Of a DNA stretch of 64,000 nucleotides, positions 56,680 through 64,000 are shown piece by piece; positions within the stretch are counted from its first letter, which is position 1; each line of letters opens with the position of its first letter. The notes under the pieces were generated by a model, which worked only from the letters and a program-made list of their open reading frames with translations, made no database searches and was not told the DNA's origin. The stretch lies in the NCBI RefSeq assembly GCF_022695985.1, contig NZ_JAAPBF010000007.1, positions 1 to 64,000 of the forward strand, in the 5' to 3' direction. A program made the position numbers and the translations under genes. The DNA comes from Streptomyces sp. NP-1717. GTDB lineage: Bacteria; Actinomycetota; Actinomycetes; Streptomycetales; Streptomycetaceae.

Positions 56680-56977
56680 TTACCCAGTCCCTTTCTCTTC
56701 CCGGCCCGGGAGGCGCCGGATTGAGCGGTGCCGGCCAGGAACGCGCCGACCTGAGATGCGCGTGGAACACGAGCGGGCATGTCGTTCACGGGCGTACTTC
56801 GCTTGGGGGCCGTACTTCGCTCACGTATGCCGGGCGGGTACCACGTCTGTTGGAGTTCACTCTGACGTGCCTGATTCGCACTCCTGAGAAGCGTATGGGC
56901 TCCGGGCGGACCTCGCTCGTCGGCTCCCGAACGGCCGAATCCGGGTTGACAGACGCCGGTGTCGTCCGACGGCTCCG
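56680..56977. other. Intergenic region behind the SpoIIE-type gene
   Basis: These 298 bases separate two same-strand genes. A direct repeat CGTACTTCGCT occurs at about 56791 and 56811; otherwise I see no gene. The promoter of the membrane gene should lie here. Confidence 0.5.
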
Positions 56978-59665
56978 TCACATGGCGGAGTCGGCGCCGC
57001 CGAGCGGCTGTTCGGTCCAGATGACCTTGCCCTGGGGGCTGTAGCGCGTTCCCCAGCGCTCCGCGAACTGGGCGACCAGGAAGAGCCCGCGGCCCCCCTC
57101 GTCGGTGCCGGCCGCCTGCCGCAGATGCGGCGAGGTGCTGCTGTGGTCGGAGACCTCGCAGATCAGGCTCCGGTCGCGGATGATCCGTACCCGGATGGGC
57201 CCGGAGGCGTAGCGGATCGCGTTGGTGACCAGTTCGCTGAGGATCAGCTCGGTCGTGAACGCCTCCTCGACCAGCCCCCACTCCGTCAGCTTGCGTGTGA
57301 CGTCGGCCCGCAGTCTGCCCACCGCGGCGGGGTCGGCGGGGATCTCCCAGTCGGCGACGTGCGCGCCGTCCAGCACACGTGTACGCGCGACCAGCAGGGC
57401 GGTGTCGTCGCGCGGGTGCTCGGGCAGCAGGGCCTGGAGGACCGCGTCGCAGGCCTGGTCCGGGGTCCGGTCGGCCTGGGCGGCGAGCGTACGGCGCAGC
57501 AGGTTCAGGCCCTCGTCGATGTCCCGGTGCCGGTCCTCGACGAGCCCGTCGGTGTACAGCACCAGCAGGCTGTTCTCCGGCAGATGGACCTCAAGGGTCT
57601 CGAAGGGCAGTCCGCCGAGTCCCAGCGGCGGGCCGCCGGGTACGTCGGCGAAGGCGGCCGTGCCGTCGTCGTGGATGAGGACGGGCTGGAGGTGGCCCGC
57701 CCGCGCCATGCTGCACTTACCGGACACCGGGTCGTAGATCGCGTACAGACAGGTGGCGCCGGTGACTCCGGCGTCGGCCCCGTCGACGGCCTCGTCCTGG
57801 TCGATGCGGGCCACCAGTTCGTCCAGGTGGAAGAGGAGTTCGTCGGGCGGCAGGTCCAGGGTCGAGAAGTTGTGGACGGCGGTGCGCAGCCGGCCCATGG
57901 TGGCGGCGGCGTGCAGGCCGTGGCCGACGACGTCGCCGACGACGAGCGCCACCCGGGCGCCGGGCAGCGGGATGATGTCGAACCAGTCGCCGCCGACGCC
58001 GCCGAGTCCGCCGAGTCCGGCCTGTGCGGGCAGGTACCGGTAGGCGACGTCGATGGCGTTCTGGTCGGGGAGGCCGCGCGGGAGCAGACTGCGCTGGAGC
58101 GTGACGGCCATGGTGTGCTCGCGGGTGTAGCGGCGGGCGTTGTCGACGCTGACCGCGGCCCTGGCGACCATCTCCTCGGCGACGGACAGGTCCTCGCCCT
58201 CGAACGGCTCGGGCTGCGCGGAGCGCCAGAAGGTGACGACGCCGAGGGTGACGCCCCGCGCCCGCATCGGGACGGTGATCATCGAGTGGAAGCCCTCTTC
58301 GGCGACGAGCTTCCTGGCGCGGTCGGGGTGCTGCTTGTGCCAGCCGGAGAACGCGGCGAGGTCCGGGACCAGGATCGGTTCGCCGTTCAGGACGGCGTCG
58401 CTCACAGGTGTCGACGGGGGCAGGTGGATCAGCTCGCCGATCGGGTAGAGCGAGGTGTCCTCGTCGCGGCCGCTGGAGGCGGTGCGGCGCATGGCCATCA
58501 CCACGGTGGTCGGCTCCTCCCCCCGCAGGACGGCCTCGGCCACGTCGACGGTCACGAAGTCGGCGAAGTTGGCCGCGGCGAACTCCGTCAGCTCCTCGCA
58601 GGTGCGGACCACGTCCAGGGTCGTGCCGACCTCCGTACCGGCCTCGTACAGCAGGCTCAGGCGCCCGCGGGCCACGTCGGCCTTTCCGGTGAGCGTCTGG
58701 AGTTCGGTGGTGTCGCGCAGGGTGGTCACGCTGCCGGGCGGGCCGCCGTACTGGTCCGTGGGCCGCTGGCTGATGGCGAGCAGCCGTTCGCCGACGGGGT
58801 GGACCTCGTCGGTGGCCGAGCGGCCGGAGGCCAGCAGCGCCGCGGTGTCCGGGTCCAGGCCCAGGTCGGTGAGCGGGCGTCCCTCCACGTCGGCCGGCAG
58901 GTCGAGCAGTCTGCGGGCCTCGTCGTTGGCGAGCAGCAGACCGCCGTCGCCGCCCGCGATGAGCACTCCTTCGCGTACGGAGTGCAGAACCGCGTCGTGG
59001 TGCTCGTACATACGGGTCATCTCGGCGGGCCCGAGCCCGCGCGTCTGGCGGCGCAGGCGTCTGCTGACGAGCGCCGTGCCGCCCATGGTCAGCAGCAGCA
59101 CACCGGCGGCGGAGCCGAACAGGAGCGGGAACTGGTCCTCGACGACGGCGCTCACGCGCTCGATGGTGATCCCCGCGGAGACCATCCCGATCACCTTGCC
59201 GCTGGCGTCGAAGACGGGGACGACGGCCTGTACGAGGGGCCCGATGGTGCCGACGATCTTCTCGGTGATGACCCGCCCTTCGAGGGCGGGTTTCAGGTTG
59301 CCGACGAATTTCTTCCCGACCCGGTCGGGGATCGGGTGGGTGTAGCGGATTCCGTCGGTGTTGAGTACGACGATGAAGTCCACGCCGGAGCGCTCCCTGG
59401 CCAGTTCGGCCGGTCTGCGCAGGACCTCGGGGGGGTTGGGGTTCTTCAGCGCCGCCTGGATGCCCGGGGAGTTCGCGAAGGTCTCGGCCACGGCGACGGA
59501 GCGGTTGCGTGCCTCGCGCTCGCTGTCGGTGCGGCCCTGGAGCACGAGCGCGGCTGAGGCGGCGGCGACCAGCAGTACGACGATCGCCACCTGAAGGAGA
59601 AAGACCTGACCTGCGACTGTTCTCATCTTCAGAACCGAGCGCCGGCGGCCGTCGCGTCCGGGCAT
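56978..59665 (-). CDS. Multi-domain SpoIIE-type PP2C phosphatase with sensor, PAS, GAF and kinase-like ATPase domains
   Basis: An 895-residue membrane regulator of the RsbU/RsbW class. TM1 (about 18-42) and TM2 (about 180-205) bracket a CitA/DcuS-like sCache sensor (about 45-175, with GVDFIVVLNTDGIRYTHPIP). Then PAS (about 220-320), GAF (about 340-500), SpoIIE phosphatase (about 525-745, with GGVGGDWFDIIPLPGARVAL, VGDVVGHGLHAAATMGRLR, LYTDGLVEDR) and HATPase_c_2 (about 765-890, LILSELVTNAIRYASG, GGRGLFLVAQFAERWG). The phosphatase and anti-sigma-kinase activities in one chain suggest control of an anti-anti-sigma factor, but no sigma gene is adjacent. ATG 59665 follows AAGGGGGC. Confidence 0.92.
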   Translation of the reverse strand: MPGRDGRRRSVLKMRTVAGQVFLLQVAIVVLLVAAASAALVLQGRTDSEREARNRSVAVAETFANSPGIQAALKNPNPPEVLRRPAELARERSGVDFIVVLNTDGIRYTHPIPDRVGKKFVGNLKPALEGRVITEKIVGTIGPLVQAVVPVFDASGKVIGMVSAGITIERVSAVVEDQFPLLFGSAAGVLLLTMGGTALVSRRLRRQTRGLGPAEMTRMYEHHDAVLHSVREGVLIAGGDGGLLLANDEARRLLDLPADVEGRPLTDLGLDPDTAALLASGRSATDEVHPVGERLLAISQRPTDQYGGPPGSVTTLRDTTELQTLTGKADVARGRLSLLYEAGTEVGTTLDVVRTCEELTEFAAANFADFVTVDVAEAVLRGEEPTTVVMAMRRTASSGRDEDTSLYPIGELIHLPPSTPVSDAVLNGEPILVPDLAAFSGWHKQHPDRARKLVAEEGFHSMITVPMRARGVTLGVVTFWRSAQPEPFEGEDLSVAEEMVARAAVSVDNARRYTREHTMAVTLQRSLLPRGLPDQNAIDVAYRYLPAQAGLGGLGGVGGDWFDIIPLPGARVALVVGDVVGHGLHAAATMGRLRTAVHNFSTLDLPPDELLFHLDELVARIDQDEAVDGADAGVTGATCLYAIYDPVSGKCSMARAGHLQPVLIHDDGTAAFADVPGGPPLGLGGLPFETLEVHLPENSLLVLYTDGLVEDRHRDIDEGLNLLRRTLAAQADRTPDQACDAVLQALLPEHPRDDTALLVARTRVLDGAHVADWEIPADPAAVGRLRADVTRKLTEWGLVEEAFTTELILSELVTNAIRYASGPIRVRIIRDRSLICEVSDHSSTSPHLRQAAGTDEGGRGLFLVAQFAERWGTRYSPQGKVIWTEQPLGGADSAM

Positions 59666-59889
59666 GCCCCCTTTCTACACCCGTCGCAAACGGTGGGCGA
59701 GCCGCGGGTGCGGGTACGCGGTCTTGACCCCGCACTCCGCCGGATGAACCATTCTGCGGGTCCGGGAGTGATGTGGAGTGACGTGAGTGTCCGAAGGGAC
59801 GTCCGTCCGCACACGCGCGGGCGTGCAGGACGAGTACGTCGTATCCACGGGCCGGTGGCTGCCGGTCCACAGAGCATGGGGGTTCATCG

Positions 59890-62076
59890 GTGTCCCGTCG
59901 GTCCGTCCTCGCCACCGCGCTCGCCGCCGGCGCGCTGCTGCTGACCTGTCTGCCCAGTGCCGCCGCGCAGGGGCCCGGCGGCGGCGAGCGGCTGACCATC
60001 GACACGCTGTCGACCCGGCCCGGCGTGGTCACCGGCGGCGATGTCCTCGTACGGGTCGAGGTTCCGCGCAGCTTCGACCCCGGCGACGTACGGATCACCC
60101 GCGACGGCACGGACGTCACAGACGCGTTCACGGCGGCGGGATCCGCGCCCGGGACCCTGACCGGCCTGGTGACGTCCCTGCGCGAGGGCCCCAACCGGCT
60201 CGCGGCGACCGTCCCCGGCCGCCCCGGCGCGGGTGCGACGCTCCAGGTGCGCGACCACCCCTCGACCGGTCCCGTCATCAGCGGTCCGCACGAGCGGCCC
60301 TTCGTGTGCGGGACCGGTACGTTCAAGCTGGTCGACGGCTCCACCCTGGGGCAGCCGCTGGACGAGGACTGCTCGGTCGGGACCCGGGTCGACCACGCGT
60401 ACCGCTCCACCGACGGGACCGTGAAGCCCCTGGCCGATCCGGCGAGCCGGCCCGCGGACCTCGCGACGACCACCACGAGCACCGGCGCGCGGGTGCCCTT
60501 CCTGATCCGTATCGAGACCGGCACCCTCAACCGGGGCGTCTACCAGATTTCCATGCTGGCCGATCCCGCCGCGCCCGAGCCGACCCGTGCGAGGCCCTCC
60601 GAGGGGTGGAACGGGCGGCTGATGTACACCTTCGGCGGCGGGTGCAGGGGCGGCTGGTACACCCAGGGCTCGGACACCGGCGGCGTCCTGGACACCGAGA
60701 TGCTGGGCCGCGGGTACGCCGTGGCCTCCTCGTCCCTCAACGTCTTCGGCAACAACTGCAACGACCTGCTGGCGTCCGAGACCACGATGATGGTCAAGGA
60801 GCACTTCGTGGAGCGGTACGGAGTCCCCCGCTTCACCATCGGCTGGGGATGTTCCGGCGGCTCGTACCAGAGCCACCAGACCGCCGACAACTACCCGGGT
60901 CTGCTCGACGGCATCATCGTCGGGTGCAGCTTCCCCGACGTGACGTCGGCGACCAACACCACGCTGCTGGACTCCCGGCTGCTCGACCACTACTTCGCCG
61001 TGAGCGCGCCGGACGAGTTCAGCGCCGAGCAGCAGACCGCGGTCGCCGGGTTCCGTGAGCGGGCGAGCATCCCGAACCTGAGCGACGGCGCGAAGCGCCT
61101 CGACCCGGACGCGGAGTTCCCCGCCGCGCTGCCCGTGGACCAGCGGTACGACGCGCGCACCAACCCCGACGGGGCGCGGGGCACGGTCTTCGACCACACC
61201 GTCAACGTGTACGGCACCGACCGGCGCACCGGCGCCGCGCTGCGCCCGCTGGACAACGTCGGTGTGCAGTACGGGCTCGACGCGCTGAACGAGGGGGCGA
61301 TCGACAAGGGGCAGTTCATCGACCTCAACTCCCGTATCGGGGGCATCGACCGCGACGCCGGGTTCACCGCGGGGCGCACGGCTGCCGACCGGACGGCGAC
61401 CGGGGCGGCGTACGGTACGGGCCGCATCCTATGGGGCGGCGGCGGTCTCGCCACCACCCCCGTCATCGACCACCGCTCCTACACCGACGACCTGCCCGGC
61501 GGCGACATACACATGTCCGTGCACGGGTACTCCACCCGCGCCCGGCTGATCGCGGCGAACGGCCACGCGGACAACCAGGTGATGCTCGCGGAGGACAACC
61601 GGCACGGTTTCAGTTTCAGGAGCCCGGCGCTGCGGTACGCCCTCACGGAGATGGACGCGTGGCTGACATCGCTGACGTCGGACTCCGCGCGGAGCCGGTG
61701 GACGGCGCGCGACGTCGTGGCGCACAAGCCGGCCGGGCTGACCGACGCGTGCTGGACCAGGGACGCGGAGCCCCGGAAGATCGAGCAGCGTCTCGGCTAC
61801 GACAACCCCGGCGAGTGCGGCGCGCTCTACCCGGCGTTCCCGACACCGAGGCTGGTCGCCGGAGCGCCGCTCGCGGACGATGTGATCGCGTGCCGGCGCA
61901 AGGCGGTGGACCCGGCCGACTACAAGGTGACGTTCACCGGCGCCGAACTGCGGCAGTTGCGGGCGGCGTTCCCCGGCGGGGTGTGCGACTGGAGCCGGAG
62001 CGGTCAGGGCCAGGGGCCGCTCACGGGCCCCTGGCCGTCGGTGGGCCCGGTCGGCGCGAAGGGCGGAGAGCGATGA
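59890..62076 (+). CDS. Secreted DUF6351-family hydrolase
   Basis: A 728-residue exported protein. The signal peptide (ATALAAGALLLTCLPSAAAQ) is followed by a beta-rich N-terminal domain and an alpha/beta-hydrolase-like domain. GWGCSGGSYQS (residues about 317-327, nucleophile Ser in GCSGG) and a late NRHGF His motif (about 570) fit a Ser-His pair. This is DUF6351, an uncharacterised family. Repeated Cys (FVCGTG, DEDCS, GGCRGG, NNCND) suggest disulphides. GTG 59890 has a G-rich site upstream. It overlaps the SMP-30 gene by ATGA, so the two products probably work on one substrate, perhaps an ester or lactone. Confidence 0.85.
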   Translation: MSRRSVLATALAAGALLLTCLPSAAAQGPGGGERLTIDTLSTRPGVVTGGDVLVRVEVPRSFDPGDVRITRDGTDVTDAFTAAGSAPGTLTGLVTSLREGPNRLAATVPGRPGAGATLQVRDHPSTGPVISGPHERPFVCGTGTFKLVDGSTLGQPLDEDCSVGTRVDHAYRSTDGTVKPLADPASRPADLATTTTSTGARVPFLIRIETGTLNRGVYQISMLADPAAPEPTRARPSEGWNGRLMYTFGGGCRGGWYTQGSDTGGVLDTEMLGRGYAVASSSLNVFGNNCNDLLASETTMMVKEHFVERYGVPRFTIGWGCSGGSYQSHQTADNYPGLLDGIIVGCSFPDVTSATNTTLLDSRLLDHYFAVSAPDEFSAEQQTAVAGFRERASIPNLSDGAKRLDPDAEFPAALPVDQRYDARTNPDGARGTVFDHTVNVYGTDRRTGAALRPLDNVGVQYGLDALNEGAIDKGQFIDLNSRIGGIDRDAGFTAGRTAADRTATGAAYGTGRILWGGGGLATTPVIDHRSYTDDLPGGDIHMSVHGYSTRARLIAANGHADNQVMLAEDNRHGFSFRSPALRYALTEMDAWLTSLTSDSARSRWTARDVVAHKPAGLTDACWTRDAEPRKIEQRLGYDNPGECGALYPAFPTPRLVAGAPLADDVIACRRKAVDPADYKVTFTGAELRQLRAAFPGGVCDWSRSGQGQGPLTGPWPSVGPVGAKGGER

Positions 62077-62951
62077 CCGCGCCGCGGATCGAGGTCGCCG
62101 TACGGGCACAGGCGAAGCTGGGCGAGGGACCGGCCTGGGATCCGTCGGCCGGCCGGCTGCTGTGGGTGGACATCCTCTCGGCGCGGATCCACACCTTCGA
62201 CCCGGCCGACGGCCGCCGTACGGTCATGGCCACCGAGCAGCACGTCGGTGCCGCGCTCCCCCGCGCCGGGGGCGGGCTCGTCGTCAACCTCCGTGACGGC
62301 ATCGGACTGTACGGCCCCGGCGGCGACTTCTCGTGGCTGGTGCGCGATCCGGTGCCGGGGCGCCGGGGCAACGACGCGGCCGTCGCGCCGGACGGCGCGC
62401 TGTGGGCGGGCAGTATGCGCTACGACGAGACGCCGGGCGGCGGGACGCTGATCCGCGTCGCACCCGGCGCAGCTGACACGGCGGCGGGGACCGTCACCGA
62501 CACCCGGCCCGTCAGCGTCGGCAACGGCACGGGGTGGAGTCCGGACGGCCGGACGATGTACTACGTCGACACCCCCACCGGCCGTATCGACCGGTTCCGC
62601 GCCGACACCCACTCCCCCGGTGAACCCCTCGTCGACGAGGGCCCGTTGGTGACGATCGAACCGGGGGCGGGCCACCCGGACGGGCTGACCGTCGACGCGG
62701 ACGGCTGCGTCTGGGTCGCCCTGTGGGACGGCGCCGCGATCCGCCGCTACACACCGGACGGCGAGCTGGACCGCACCGTCGAGCTGCCCGTACGCCGCCC
62801 CACCTCCTGCGCGTTCGGCGGGCCGGAGCTGCGCGACCTCTACATCACCACCGCCCGCGTCGGCGTCGCCGCCCCGCACCCCCTCACCGGCTCGCTCCTC
62901 GTCCTGCCGGACGCGGGTCAGGGGGTTGCCGACACCCCGTTCGCCGGCTGA
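62073..62951 (+). CDS. SMP-30/gluconolactonase-family lactonase
   Basis: A 292-residue six-bladed beta-propeller enzyme hydrolysing sugar or other lactones with a divalent metal. The metal ligands appear as LGEGPAWD (Glu), GNDAAVAPDGALWAGSM (Asn), VGNGTGWSPDG and PDGLTVDADGCVWVALW (Asp). There is no signal peptide, so it is cytosolic. ATG 62073 overlaps the DUF6351 stop (ATGA) with GGAG upstream. The context suggests that the hydrolase outside releases a product handled by this lactonase inside, which is inference. Confidence 0.9.
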   Translation: MTAPRIEVAVRAQAKLGEGPAWDPSAGRLLWVDILSARIHTFDPADGRRTVMATEQHVGAALPRAGGGLVVNLRDGIGLYGPGGDFSWLVRDPVPGRRGNDAAVAPDGALWAGSMRYDETPGGGTLIRVAPGAADTAAGTVTDTRPVSVGNGTGWSPDGRTMYYVDTPTGRIDRFRADTHSPGEPLVDEGPLVTIEPGAGHPDGLTVDADGCVWVALWDGAAIRRYTPDGELDRTVELPVRRPTSCAFGGPELRDLYITTARVGVAAPHPLTGSLLVLPDAGQGVADTPFAG

Positions 62952-63038
62952 GACGGCGGATCCGGGGCCCACCGCCACCGAGGCCCCCCGGGAGGGAGGG
63001 GGGTTGCACGCCCGTGGGGCGCGGGATTTGCTTGGCGC

Positions 63039-64000
63039 ATGCAGCGACCGGTCTCCACCACCCCGTCGGCGGGGGCGCTCGACCACCGCTACCGGGGTGA
63101 GCATCCCGTACGGACCCTCGGTTATCTCTTCCGTCCCGACCGCCCCCGACTCGCCCTCGCCGTCCTCGCGTTCATCGGGAAGCACAGCCCGATCTGGCTG
63201 CTCCCGCTCATCACCGCCAACATCATCGACACCGTCGTCCAGCACGGCCCGGTCTCCGGCATCTGGATCAACGCGGGTGTCCTGCTCGTGGTCCTGCTGC
63301 TCAACTTCCCTCTGCATCTGCTCTATGTGCGCTGTCTGGCCGGGAGCGTACGGCGGGTGGGCATGGCGCTGCGCGACGCGCTGTGCCGCCGGATGCAGCA
63401 GCTCTCGATCGGCTACCACTCGCGGGTCAGCGCCGGTGTGCTCCAGGCCAAGGTGGTCAGGGACGTGGAGACGGTGGAGCAGATGGTGCAGCAGTCCTCG
63501 GACATGGGGCTGGCGGCCGTGATCACGCTCGTCGGCGGACTCGTCGTCATCGGTGTACGGGTGCCGTCCTTCCTCCCCGTCTTCCTGCTCGTCGTGCCCG
63601 CCGCCGGCTTCCTGATCGTGCGGCTGCGCGGGCGGTTGCAGAGTCACAACGCGGCGTTCCGCCACGAGGTGGAGCGCATGTCGTCGCGGGTCAGCGAGAT
63701 GACGTCGCTGATCCCGATCACCCGCGCGCACGGTCTGGAGGGTGCGGCGATGGTCCGTATCGACGGCTCGCTGCGCCAGGTGCTCGCGGCCGGGGTGCGG
63801 CTCGATCTGCTCAACGGGCGTTTCGGCGCGCTCGCCTGGATACTGCTCAACTCCCTCGGTGTGGTGTGTCTCGCGGGCTCGGCACTGGTCGCCTACCACG
63901 GGCTGCTGCCCATCACGGCGGGCGACGTCGTCATGCTGAGCGCCTTCTTCACCACCCTGACCAGCTCCGTGGTCACCCTGCTCTCTCTCGCACCCGTCAT
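63039..64000 (+). CDS. ABC exporter membrane/permease domain, 3' end beyond window
   Basis: Only the first about 320 codons are visible. They form a type IV ABC exporter transmembrane domain with several helices (LALAVLAFIGKHSPIWLLPL, GVLLVVLLLNFPLHLLYV, AAVITLVGGLVVIGV, SFLPVFLLVVPAAGFLIV) and the typical long coupling region YHSRVSAGVLQAKVVRDVET and MTSLIPITRAHGLEGA. The nucleotide-binding domain is expected beyond position 64000. ATG 63039 has no clear ribosome-binding site and may be leaderless. The substrate is unknown. Only 87 bases separate it from the lactonase gene. Confidence 0.85.
   Translation, partial: MQRPVSTTPSAGALDHRYRGEHPVRTLGYLFRPDRPRLALAVLAFIGKHSPIWLLPLITANIIDTVVQHGPVSGIWINAGVLLVVLLLNFPLHLLYVRCLAGSVRRVGMALRDALCRRMQQLSIGYHSRVSAGVLQAKVVRDVETVEQMVQQSSDMGLAAVITLVGGLVVIGVRVPSFLPVFLLVVPAAGFLIVRLRGRLQSHNAAFRHEVERMSSRVSEMTSLIPITRAHGLEGAAMVRIDGSLRQVLAAGVRLDLLNGRFGALAWILLNSLGVVCLAGSALVAYHGLLPITAGDVVMLSAFFTTLTSSVVTLLSLAPV

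Overview
The window is high-GC actinobacterial chromosome, almost certainly Streptomyces. Codon third positions are strongly G/C. Leaderless GTG/ATG starts carry TANNNT -10 boxes. There are DUF397, MpaB/DUF2236, SpoIIE-phosphatase, class F sortase and SCO5918-family genes, and several PKN2-type Ser/Thr kinases. I see no tRNA, rRNA, CRISPR array, prophage or intact insertion sequence. All functions are inferred from sequence motifs; no database search was run.

Left part (1-18.7 kb), mostly metabolic and accessory genes. A sugar ABC-transporter ATPase, cut by the window start, is divergent from a ROK-family repressor. Then follow a secreted PGRP-type amidase, a baeRF (eRF1-like) protein, a secreted GH95 fucosidase, a conserved hypothetical, an orphan DUF397 protein, phenylacetate-CoA ligase (PaaK), a FadD-like acyl-CoA synthetase, a CAX-type cation/proton antiporter, a serine hydrolase, a DUF6882-like protein and a phytoene-dehydrogenase-like oxidoreductase.

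Centre (18.9-34.1 kb), a redox, iron and dormancy-type island. It holds a CBS-CBS-BON protein; an OmpR/EnvZ-type two-component pair divergent from a compact operon of ferric-reductase-like flavocytochrome, FMN-binding lipoprotein-like partner and ApbE flavin transferase; a P1B-5-type metal ATPase with a C-terminal hemerythrin domain; an XRE-PPOX flavoprotein; a CBS protein; phosphofructokinase; a Tat-exported DyP peroxidase; and a Ser/Thr kinase with an extracytoplasmic solute-binding-like sensor. The promoter between the two-component pair and the flavin operon carries tandem 11-bp-spaced hexamers in both orientations, which fits direct control by the response regulator. This set resembles the hypoxia/dormancy (DevR/OsdR-type) gene content of actinobacteria.

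Kinase block (32.4-40 kb). Three Ser/Thr kinases lie side by side with three different sensor modules: solute-binding-like, PQQ beta-propeller behind an internal twin-arginine/membrane segment, and nine 42-residue TPRs. The TPR kinase overlaps the 3' end of an MpaB-family oxygenase gene. A 181-bp segment bounded by perfect 17-bp inverted repeats sits between the PQQ and TPR kinases.

Right part (40-64 kb), housekeeping, envelope and stress genes. It holds an ATP-dependent DNA ligase, a secreted PI-PLC-like protein, a two-RCK ion-channel protein, an RlmG/RsmC-like rRNA methyltransferase, a TetR regulator with a palindromic operator, a putative cell-wall protein with its class F sortase, a GNAT, a NarL-type two-component pair, a cold-shock cluster (CspA, DEAD-box helicase, SCO5918-family protein), an HhH DNA-repair enzyme, a multi-domain SpoIIE-type phosphatase, a DUF6351 hydrolase overlapping an SMP-30 lactonase, and the start of an ABC exporter. 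Many convergent or serial gene pairs are separated by long, nearly perfect hairpin terminators.
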